From: Chionis minor
Taxonomy: Eukaryota; Chordata; Aves; Charadriiformes; Chionididae
Direction of reading: 5' to 3'
Length of the DNA: 64,000 nt
NCBI GenBank assembly: GCA_013398295.1
Contig: VZSF01000959.1
Location: 256,312 to 320,311 of the forward strand
Both the position numbers and the translations under genes were made by a program. The notes under the pieces were generated by a model, which was given only the letters and a program-made list of their open reading frames with translations, was not told the origin of the DNA and did not search any database. Shown here piece by piece: positions 17,601-29,600 of this stretch. Every line of letters starts with the position of its first letter. Positions within the stretch are counted from its first letter, which is position 1.

Positions 17601-20600
17601 GATGACTGTGGGGGGTGCTCAGAGCTGTAAAGTTCTTGGTCTATCTCCTGACAGCAAAAATACAAGCTTCCCACTCTGCCGCTGCTGGTGTACTTCAGTC
17701 TTGGTCTGGCAGAAGAGCAGTGGGGTCTAGCTTCATGGGCCATTTAGTTCTGGCCTTTGCTTGCCTCTGGATGCCAAGTAAGGCCAATCAATTTATTTTG
17801 AATGGAGTTGCAAAATATTACCCAGTTGATAATGGTTGCTTGGGTGGAATTCACGCCAGGTACTAGCCAGTGCTGATGTTTTGGTATCTGGAGTCAGGTT
17901 CCTTTGGCAGATAAGTACAGGCAAAGTGGGATCTCAGCATTGTCTCGTGAGCTCAGTTATTCTGCAGGGCACACAGAGCCTCTATGGCAGCTACAGCCAT
18001 TCTCCTTTATAGAACAGATAATGTATAAAGAACAAAGAATTTTTTTTTAAGCAAATGTTATTCCTGCACCTGATCTAGTGCATTGATTTGCAGGAATACC
18101 AGCAGCTTTTGGTTTAAAGAACAGATTGGGGAGCTGAGCATTCAGTAAGCAGATTGGGGAGCTGAGCATTCAGTAAGCATTTTTCTGCATTTTGGTTTCT
18201 GTCCTTTCAACAAAGGGCTTAAAGAAGATCCTAACACAATTGAGAGAAATGCAGCTTAAATATAATTACCATATGCACCATGAAATTCAATGAACTGGGC
18301 AAGCCCCTGTATCTGTTAAGATCAGCTTAGGGCTGTACTGGAATATTTTGGCACCCAGATACCGCTTCATAGACACACTTGTCTGCATCCCCAGGTCTCA
18401 TTTTCCAAGATCCACCTGTCTGTCATCACTGCCGCAGGCCAGCAGCCTTCTTCCTAATGGCAACACAGTCTGGCACAGCATGGATATGTTTTGTGCCTCT
18501 CTGCTATTTCCTAGAGTAGCATTCAGGACAGCATTTTTAAATTATAAGCTTCAGCCAACTCCTAATACAGCATTCTCCAGATGTACAAGAAGCAGATGCC
18601 ATGAGAGAAGCAATCCTGAGTTTGATAGGACATAAGAATAGAAATGGAATCTTGTATTTCCTTACCCTTTTAGCTGTAAACAATAATGGCTAAAGGTGCC
18701 AGACACTGTAGTACCAGCACCTATAAATTACTGCTGTGTTTGTTTTCTTCCTGGCAGGCAGTATGCAAGTGATGTAATTACAGTCACTATGAAAAAGATG
18801 GAGGAATCGGGGACGTTTAATAGCCTAACAGAAACTAATGAGAGAGAGAAGGAAAAAAAGAGCAAGTTTCATGACATCCTCATCAGGTCAGTGCTGTGTT
18901 CAGTACTTCCCCGCTTAACTGCTGAAAGCCAAAGCCCATTCTTGCTCAGTACATGCTAAAAAGGAAAAATAAGCCACAGAAGAATTCAGAAGAAAGAAGA
19001 ATTCTCCTTTTCCAACTTGAATTATTCTGTCTGCTTTACAAACTGCACTTCTTTCTCCTTCAGAAATAATTAACTAATGGTTCTGATACCAATCTGAGCT
19101 AGGAATTGCATGAGCTTTGACCACAGTGGACACCAGTGTCTGCATTAATGCAAATGCTGCCCCATATCAATTAAAACATAATGTAATATAGGAGCTCCCT
19201 GATCTTTAACTCTTGTCCCCAGTGAAAGCCGGAGCAGCAGAGAATCCATTCAAACCAGGGCCAGCGGCATATGGTCTTTAGGTTATGTGATGCCCAGGAG
19301 AATTTGCTCTGACCCATATGCTAATATGCTCCCTTTTCCCAGTAGCAGTGAGGGGCTAGCACAGATGGTGGCAGAGGCCGTTGTCTTCTTTAAGGCTAAT
19401 CCACCCGCCACTGCACTATAGATCCTCTTGTCCCAAATCTTACAGAGTACAGATGTGTTATCTCAACTCAAACTGGTCATTCGGTGATTCCTTAGTTCAA
19501 ACTTCTGTGCACTAGAGGTTTGGAGGTTTTTTTTAGCATGGGAAGCTCTGGTTCAATCCCAAGCCTGTAAGGGAGAACAGCAGTCATCAGAGAAGTATTT
19601 CACCATTTTAAAGCTATTTTGTTCTGTGCAGCAGCTCAGGCCCATCATTTGGGGTAGACAGCAAAGCAGCTGTAAGTCATGATTTGTCATGAGTCCAACC
19701 TACTGGAATAGGTCCAGTGTGGTTCAGGGGTCTGCCTCCGGGGCAAGTCCCCAGGTTCCAGTGAAATGTGTGATTTTGAGCACAAAACCCAACTCTTCCA
19801 CTTTCTAAAACCAAGAGATTTATTGTTTATCCATGTGAGGGACAGAAAGCAAAAATGAAAGCAGCGATTGCTTGTGGAATAACTATCCAATACTGGAAGG
19901 TGGAAAGGAGCAGACAAATTATAATTGGAAAGGACATAATCCTTTTTATTCCAGTCATGATGTTGTCTGTTCTACTATACATTCTTTTGATAGAATAAAC
20001 TCAATCTGTCTTTCAATATACTTGCCTGGTTCTGTATCAATATACTAGTCTGAAAGCAGTCTGCAGTGAGACTGAAACTCCTTATCAGGAGTTTTGTTCA
20101 TCACAATCATTCAGCTAAGGACTCGAATAATGAAATGCATGTTTGATTGTGAGGTTGGGGTAGGGCATGAAGTCTCAGGTACCAACTGTAGTATTTACTG
20201 GCTTTAAATCAAATCATACACAGAAAAACTTAGAAAAGCACTCCAAGTGAAAAAGATAAGACCTAGAACACAACACACCTGGTTTGTTTTAGACAGGTAA
20301 ACACCCCTCTAGCTTTTGGCCTTCACTTGTATCCCTTCATGGATCTCAGAACCTGGGGCAGTGTTTTCTGAAAGATTTTAAGTCTGATATAAAAAAACCT
20401 GTCTTCGTACATATAATGAAACACAATTTGGCACTGTCTGCTGATCAGGCATGCTTCTGCGCAGAATCAGGGAGATTTTTGCCTGAAATGCAGAAACTGT
20501 GAGTAAATTACAGGCATCTTCCCTCTCTGCTATAGGAATCACATCATCCTCAAGTCCACTCCAGGGCTTTCAACAAGAGCATCACCTGTTTTTTGGCTCT

Positions 20601-23600
20601 TTCTCCCCTTCATTCCCATCCTCCTTCCTCAGTCCATGCACCTCTTCTTTCGGGATTTACTTACCAAGCCACTAGATTTGGTGAGAAGTCTCTGCTCCTG
20701 ACTTGCAGATGTGTTGCCTCCCTGAGGCCCAGAGTGAAGAGATGAATGCCTTTCCTTTTTTGCCACTTAGCCGCAGGAAGCAGCTTGTCTTCTGCTGGTC
20801 TGGAGAAGCAGGCCAAGGTTTTGCATGCACTTCTTTAAGTTCAGCTGTTAGAAACTCATTATGTGAGCAGGGTAAGTGGGGTAGCGCTCAGCTAGGTGCC
20901 GCAGTGTAGCAGGAGACAGGAAGCTCCCCTTTAGGTAAACAGCCCTTGTCTTTCTTGATATATTCAAGTGATTGTATTTTCCCATTTTTCTTCAGGGAGG
21001 AGGAAGGAAAGAAAGAGATAAAGTCACTGGAGAAACAGCTGCAAGATGTCAAGAAACAAACTGAAATAGAACTTCAGGTGAGATCACTTAGCACTGGGCA
21101 TCACGCCAGGGGGGAAGCCTGCTAGCAAGCTCGCCTGGGCTGCCCAGGAACTAGCACTCAGATGAGAGGACGTGTGGTATATATAGTGATCCATCATTTA
21201 GGAATATAGAAACAGAAAATCTGCAATAAAGGTTTGTATTCTGAAAAAGCCTGCTAATGACTTTAAGAGCAGTGTCCAATGATTTTCAAATGGTAACTCA
21301 AAATGCTCAAAAGCATGAGAGACCATGATCAAATGAGAATACCCCATAAACACTGCTGGGAGTGGCAAAGCATGGACACCTGCAGTCAGTAAGGAAGAGG
21401 TTACCTGCAGATAGCAGTATCTAAGGTTCTGTCATACTTACTCATGCAGAAGTGACATCTGGCACAGAAAAATCTGTGACGATGAGGGAGTGAGAAAGAT
21501 GGACACCTGGCATAGGGGCATGTCATTTTTCTACCTACAGTTTTGTCTGGGGAAAATATCATGATTTTAGTCTCTTTTTCTAGGCTTTGGGATATTAGAT
21601 AATCCCAAACATGGGAGCCCTATACGATGGCAGATCAATGTTGTTGCATGTATGCTGTCAACTTAAACTTTCTGAAAAGCTTCAGCCCTTTCTGTCTGCA
21701 GCACGCAAATACTGTGTGCGTGCACACTGAATCTGGGGCATTCTGGCAATGTCAGTCTTGCTACACAAGCGCAGATCAATTTAATGGCATATCACAGGTC
21801 ACTGATGCTCACCAGGCGGCTCAGACTTGATGCTCGTGCATGCTTTAGAGCAAAAGCAAACCCAGTTCTGTGCAGACACATGGAAACACAGCCTAGTCTT
21901 GCTGAGGCAGGAAAGAGCGTGTGATAGAAAACAAGCAAAAGGCAGCAGGTTCAGAGCTACATAAGGCCTGGAAGAAAGAACAAGAACCTGACGCTTGGTT
22001 CAGTCCTGAGCGAGAGGACAGCAAAGGCGTCTGAGGAAAGAATTGGTGTCACTGAATTTTGTCTTTGGACAAAAATGTAGACAACAATCAAGCCAGGGTA
22101 TAGTTGGCTACAGAGAGGAATTTTAAGCCACTGACATGCTGGTGAAGTACAATTTATGGAACATGAAGGGTTTGTGTTGGCAGCCTGGATGCATGTGCAG
22201 TGGAAAGTTTAATTGTAAATACAGGATGGTGGTGAGAACACGAAGGATCTATTGGTGCTGGTAGTGTATGCAGCTATCCATAACTGACAAAACACCAGAA
22301 GTCCAGGGAGATACTAGAACGGCAGAGAAGAAAGCAGGAATGTACAAGATGGGAAAATTCGTTTAGTCAGTACTCATCTAGTAGCAGAGATTCTGGAAAT
22401 GCATAACATACACTGGGAAGTGTCATAGGATGAAAAGAACACTGGAAAAAAGGTATGGACATAACAGAGAGGAGAAAGAAGAGGAGTCACTGAAGGGAAT
22501 GGAAAGGTAGCATCTTAGGAGACAAACCAAGAAAGAATAGTTGGGGAAACTACAAGAGAAATGCAGTATGAACTTTTTTTCCCTACAGATTTGAACAGAA
22601 CATCTGAAGGATGTAGAGGTCAGAGCCAGGACTGAAAAAGGGAGCTGTACTTTTCAATATATACTTATTTACTGCCACTGGGAATGGAATGGGAGCCTAT
22701 CTCCAGGCCCTCTGAGACAATGCAAAAGTCCCTTGACATCTGTGTGGCAGTTAAATGAAATAAGCCGGAGAGTTTGTCAGGCTCAGAGACTGCATGTTGT
22801 CCGTTTGGTTCTGCACATTGTCCCAAGTTAGTGAATATGATGAGGTAATTCTCGTATGTAGTGCTCCTCAAACCTCACAGTGTCTGTGCACACAAGATAC
22901 ATATTCGGTTCTGGTTTAATGCTTTCCCACAGACTGGTGTATAGGGGAGCTGTAATCATCCCATCTCGCACAGCAGCAGTGTTCTGGCACCGTGCAGTCA
23001 GGCTGGGCACTTCTCCGTGCCTACTGCTTGCAGTCATAAGAAGGTGTGTAGCTCTGGTGCTGAGAGGGTGCTCTTCTCCATGTTCTTTCAGTACCTTCTC
23101 TGAATTCAGTTCTTGCTTTTTGCCTCATCAAGTGGAATCTGCAGTCATCTGGGACTTTGTTTTTATATTTCCAGCTTAAAAGTCGTTTTCTGAGCTTCCT
23201 TATGGTTTCAGCTTTGATAACAAATCAAAGACAAGACTACTTTCAAGTCCTGCTTTCCTCCTGTGCCAAAAATAATGGTGTCTCACTGTGTCTCCCAAGG
23301 GAGAATAATTTCTCTTCACATCATGTGGGATTTTCCCATAGGCAGTTTTACAGACACTTGCATGATTTGTCACCTTGCCAACTAATTAAAAACAAAAATA
23401 CAGCTTGCTGATTTTGGAGTACTTTGAACAATAATAATGCACAGACCTGTAGACAAAAGCCTACATGATTGTCTCCAGTCTAGTAGATGAGAAAACAAAA
23501 GCAAGCAAATCTAATCATAGAACCAGAAAAACACGGTCTTTGCTTCACGTATGTTGCCTGTATGTTTGTATTTTCAGCCTTGCTACCTCTTAATGAGATG

Positions 23601-26600
23601 CTAATTAATGCTGCATTACCCTGCTCAGCTCATTTTTCTTTCTAATGGAACACAAATCAAATGCTAAATGCTCTAATTTATTTTGTTTTCTTTCCTCTTG
23701 GAAAGGACTGATGTCTCTAAAGAGGCTGAAATGATCAATCTGGTTTTGCGCTTACCCCTCCATGCAGGAGCGTCACCGATAGTTCTAGTTTGGCTGCAGG
23801 AGTTCTGTTTGCTGCTGCAGTCTTCCATTTTCTAGCTTTTACAAAAATTCTCACTTTCTCCGGTTTCCTGGACAAGTGATGGCGTCTGTACAGATTTTGA
23901 AACAAGTTAATATTGTACAGGATTATACAGTTTAACATAAACATTTAGGAAATGTAAACTTTAGAAATCCTGAGTTGCTCTTCACCTACAGGACTTTTTA
24001 TGTCCTGTAGGTTTTGTCATATACTTATGCCACACATGTGTGCAAGTCATAGTATAATTTTATAACAAGCAGTAATATTGCAGGCTACCTACCAGACAGA
24101 AAACCAAGACATTGCACCATGGTATCAATGAAAACAGGTCTGTAGCTTTTATTCTATGTGGGCTCTCATAACAGACTCAGCTCCACCATCAGTGCACCAC
24201 TTGGTGGTGCTTTTAGTAGTGTGACTAAAATCCATCACATTTCTTCCCTTATCCTCTCCCAGGAGGACAAACGCATCGATGAAGTGTTTGGGGGGAATGT
24301 TTTAAACATATATACACCCCCACTGGTGCATGTTTCTACTGGAGAAATGCACCGGGCGATTACAGTAGAAGGCACAAGGTTTGTGATGGTCCTGAGCTCC
24401 TGGGTGACTTCATTCCACTGCTGGCAGAGCCCCAGGGCAGCTCAGCAGGACCTGGAGCCGGTGCACAAGATCCAAACCTGGCTCCAGAGGCGCAGGAATT
24501 TCATCAAGAGTGTCGACGGGTCTGCTGCTCCTTCTGCCAGCCAACTGCCCCTCACACAGCAGTTGTTGGGATTGGAGGCGAGCTAGCAGAGGGCTGCAGG
24601 AGCTCTTATGTCAAAGCTGGCTGACCTTCCAGGCCTGCCGTCCTTTCGGCTGAGGCATTTTTCAGGGGATATTCTGGCAGCTGCGACAGAGATGCTGGCT
24701 ACGGCCTTATTGAAGCGTCTGTGGGGCTGCATGTTGCGGTGTCAGGGGGAGTAAGTCCGGGCTGCAGCAGGTGGGTAGATCTGAGCATATCTCCGGGCTC
24801 TGCAAGCTGAGATAGCGCAGCTGCCAGGGGGGAGACTTGAGCTCCCCGGCACTCGGTGTGGAGGCAGCGGGGCTCTCTGCCGGCATCCTCGGTGCGGAGG
24901 CAAGGAAGCGGGCAGCAGGGCACTCTGCCAGCATCCTTGCTGCCTGCGGGCAGCACAGCACCCCTGCCCCTGCCCCCTCCCAAATGGTGGGCGCTGGGTC
25001 TGCTGCTGGCGGCAGAGGGTTTATCCGACTGCTGGAGGAATTCCTCAAACTGTTTACTGCTCTCGGCTATTTTTGTAACCAGCTGCATTTTAAGCGACTG
25101 CAAATACTAATTGCTGCGGGAGAGCTGAGAGATCTAGGTGGCACTTGCAAGAGAGACAAATCAAAGTAAATGAAAACGCAGGAGTGCACATACCCTCTCC
25201 AGCTAAGCGCAGTTGCTTTTGCAGCCAAACAGCATCTGTGGGGCAGACTCCTGTGGCACCGGGTAACAGCAGCAGACAGGCCTCTGAGCCCATGTCTGCA
25301 AGCTGAGAGATCAGAGAAAATCAGCTTGTTTACCTGCTTGCAAAGCAGACTGGCTCTTGACAACTATTTCCTGGGTTTTGATCTTGGTCTCTGCCAGTTT
25401 TGTGATAGTTTTGGACACACGAGGTATGATTTTGCATCTTTGGTTTGGCAGATTCAACGCTGAAGTCATCCCAGACAAGCAGCCCAGAGATTTACTGCGT
25501 TAACTATGAAAGCGCTCCGTGTCCTGGCTGGGACCTTTGCTATGATAAACCAGAAGGAATAAATATTAATGCATTTTCCCAGTGCCTGTCCCGGAAGTTC
25601 AGGGAACAGCATAGTCTACAGATGGTGCCCACAGCTTGTGGGCATTTACTGCTGCATTTACTACCCGCTACGTAATACCAAAATGTGCCCCAGTTCTGCA
25701 GCGCCAGGTCCATCAGCTGGGCTGCAGTAGCTGCCCACACGCCTGCAGCCGACTTCCCTCTCCAAGCGACCGGGATGCTGCAAACCACCACTGGGGTTTT
25801 GCATTTCACTTTGTCTGCTTTGGATTGTGTAACCAAGCCCCCAGACTCCCCACCTCTCAGGAAGATGTTTTACAACACCGCAGACCAAATCCAAACCACA
25901 AACATGCCATACAACAAAGAAAACAAACAGAGCAGATGGGCCCTCATCCTGGCTGAGGCCTGGGGCGCTGGAATCAAAAGCACTTTTTCCTCTGCTTTAC
26001 TAAAATATGAAATGAAAAAGAAAATAACCTGGTGAAGTGTTCATGCTCTGCCCCACCTTTCTAATATCCGTGTACTTTGTAACCTAGGCTGAACCCTTCT
26101 TTTCCGACTTGTTTGCAGATCCTTAGCAGATCGCAGTGACACACAGTGCCGCAATCAGCAGTGCTTGGCTCTCTGCTGAGCCTCAGCACTGCAAAAGATT
26201 GGTGTTTTTCATCAGCATCTCCCCAATCTCTCTGCCAGCCCCTCAGTTTAGACATGATGCCACCACGATACAGGAAGACAATCTCAAAATAAAGTGGTAC
26301 AGTCAGCTCCTACGTCTGCTGACCCCACGCAACCCCTCCCTATGCCCACCAAAATTTCACACCAGGGAAAACAAAGACCATTACGAGAAACCTTAATAGG
26401 GCACAAATAGGTCATGTCTGTAGCTGTCTGCAGTCATACTATGAGATGGCTGTAAAATAATATCTGATGTTGGAAACCTTCAAAAAAATGTGAATGCATG
26501 ACTTTTAAACCCACAAAACAGCATCAGCCAAGGCCCCTAATTGTTCTGAGCCTTATAAATACACTTTACTCTTCCCAACTATGTCCGACAAGGGGTGCAG

Positions 26601-29600
26601 AGGGAAGGATTTTCCTTTTAACTTTTCCAAACTCATCTTATAAGGAAACCTTTTCCAAATGAGTCATGCCGCATAGGCTTTTAAACACAGCAGTATTGAG
26701 CTGGCTTCTTCCTGTGGCATTTTTCCATGTTTACACAGCTAAGGAATGCAAGGGTGCTTCAGAGACAAGATATGTGGGCTTCAGAACATTTAAATGCCAG
26801 CACTTCGGTATTTCATCTTCAGCTTGCAAGGTCTGGCTGATGAATGTCAGACCTGTCATGGCACAGCAGCAAAGCAAAGAGAAAGGCTGTAATGGAGCAA
26901 TCAGGCGCCAAACCAGAGGCATTAAGACTGATCTTGCATAATTGTCCAGGAGACTTTGATGACCTTTTTTTAACTCTTATTACAAAAGTCTAGAGTTTTT
27001 CATTTTACAGGTGGTTATTCCAAGTTCTAACCCCAGATTAATGATTTTTTATCTGTTACTCGAAGAAATTCATTAAAAAGGAGTAAACAAAACAACCCCA
27101 AATCAAGCAAATGCACTTTTTGCTTCCTGAGCACACTCCAAAAGCCGGACAAATGGGGCACATTGGCTCAGGATTCTTGCCCATGGGGGAGCTCCTTGGG
27201 ACAGAATTCCCCCAGGAAAGCTCAGCTCCATTGTAAAACAAGGCATGGGGAGAGGCTGGGAGCTCAAAGCCAGCTTTTCCTTGGCACTTGTTACTGGCCC
27301 TGGGTGTATGCTTTTATAACAGAGCGGGCACCATCTGCCTGGTAAGATTTCAAGAAAGAACTGTTTAAACATATGAGCGAGTCAAGATTAGATCTTCACC
27401 CATTCCTAAGATTGTGTTTATACAGTTGCTGTATAACTAGAAAAGAATGAATCCAAGGAATAGAGTATACTTTAGAAAATCAAACTTTGGCATATGTGGG
27501 GCTGAGGCATTATCCTCCTTTTACAGATGCTCACTCGTTGAGGTGGCCTAATCCAAGAGGTTACTAAAGCCGAACTTTAAGCAGTTGAAACTATTGGGCT
27601 CGTTTTTATGCTTATGATAAGCACTCCCGAATCCATTCCTTCCAGCCAGAAAGCCTGGCTTCTTTTCCCAGTCTGTTCATCACTCCACCCTCTCCAGAAG
27701 TCATCAGTCCTCGCTGATGGGTTTATTGCCTTCTGTATGGGTTACAAGCCAAACTTGCCTTTGAAGCAGAGGTTGAAATGGGGCAACATTCAGGGAAAGT
27801 GTGAAGCCTGTAGCCTTGTTTCTTCTGAGTTCATCAGGGAGTGGAGAGATGAAGAAACAGTGAGCTGACCTCAGTCTCCAGGCTTGTGTTTGTGCTGCTT
27901 CTCTCTCCTCCACTAGAACCGAGATAATATGATTGCCAACCTCAAAGACGAGCTCCAAGAGATGACGGCCAAAGTGAACATGGAGTGCTGCTACATGAAG
28001 AAAAGCACGGACCTACAGGTCCACCAAACCCAGAAGAAGTGCAGCAATGCAGAGAATGCCCTGGATGAGGAAATTCAGGTAAGCCATTCTCCGCAGCCCC
28101 TGCTGGAAGGCATCTCCAGTTAGTAAGGGCAGAGTCCTCCCTCTCTCCCCAGATGCCCTTTCTGTTCTCCATCAAAGTCAGAAAATTCAACCACTTGAAC
28201 TGCATTGGGAAACACATCCAGGGCAGAAATCTTTATCTCTTCCATGGCTTCTCTGCACGGTCCTGCCAACAGCAGCAGCACAGATGGCGTGGCTGCAGGA
28301 GACAGCAGCTGGAGGCAGGGACTGCTTAAACTAATAGCATTGTCAGAGAAGCCTGCCCGTAACTATGTCCAAAGGGTGTAGTTACAAGGCTATTCACCAA
28401 CAGAAGCACTGCCAGTATGGCCCACAGCACATTATGCTGATGGAGCTGTTTGTGTGGCCACAAGGTGAACTGAACTAGAAAACTCTTCTGGTTTTGCAAA
28501 CATTTTTTTTGACTGATCAAGGTCTGATCTAATTGTGCCTTTCTCATGGACGGCCCAGGGGCAAGGCCTGCCTCAGTTAGTTTTGTCACTGGCAAAAACA
28601 CGTGTGGACAACACAGGCAGCTCCTCCACGCTGGCTCGCCAGCTCAGCTCTCAGCAGCACGATGTGCCCACGCGTATGCACTAACACGGCCTCTCACGTT
28701 TTCTGTCTACACTGATCACAGGAGCTGAGGAGCAAAACTGATGAGGAGATTCGAGTCCACGTGGAGATTGAAAATTTCCTCAGGCTACAGCATAAGGTGA
28801 ATGTGACTTTCTGCTAATGCTTAAAATAGCAACTGATAAACATTATATCATCAGTTAGCACCTAAAGAAAACCAGTTATAGCTCTCAAACTTACTGGGTT
28901 CATGATAGCTTCTGTTTGAATGACTACTGATCCTCAAGTCTTAATTAACCCATCTCTCCTATTTGTTACATTTGGATTTGTGACATTTGGACACATTTCC
29001 TTAACATTAGAGTTCATGTAATGATTGGCATTGTTTATTCAGGTGTTACGTCTTTTTCAGATAGTTGTTAGTTATCAGCTAGTTGGAATTTTATTTAGAC
29101 TTTTCTTGGCAGTAGCTGGGGCTCCCAGTAACACAGTGGGGTGCTACTGCACAAAGTGAGGGCAACAGTTTGGCAGACACAAGTGCTGCACAGAGCAGGC
29201 ACTAAGAAGGAAATGACACAAACTGCCACCCCAGTTTTGGCTTGTCTTAATTTGAAGAAGGGTCAGGGTTGGATAGTTGCCAAGTCACAATGCCTGTAGC
29301 CATTTTCAGCAGCAAACATCCATGAATGTCCTTGTGCTGTTGATCTGGAGGTTCAGAGCTTTCCTGTCATCAACAGCAGTGCCCATTATGGTGAATAACA
29401 CTGGAAAGCATCTCATAAACTGTATGACTGGAAGAAAACCTGGTACTGCTGCAGGGTACCTAACATCACTGCCAGTATGAAATTTAATAGCAGATAATAA
29501 ATTTTTAAAAATGTAATTTGAGTGCAAAAAAGCACTGTATCTTATGAGCAATTAACTAGTGTCCTCTGTATCCCAGAGCCTTAGTCTTACCAACGCTTCA

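Noticed and set aside
19550..19560. GGTTCAATCCC, a tRNA B-box-like string
   Set aside because: No A box, acceptor stem or anticodon arm at the required distances.
24158..24586. 142-codon plus-strand frame in an IQCG intron
   Set aside because: No family recognised, no clear splice sites; kept only as part of the unexplained GC-rich block.
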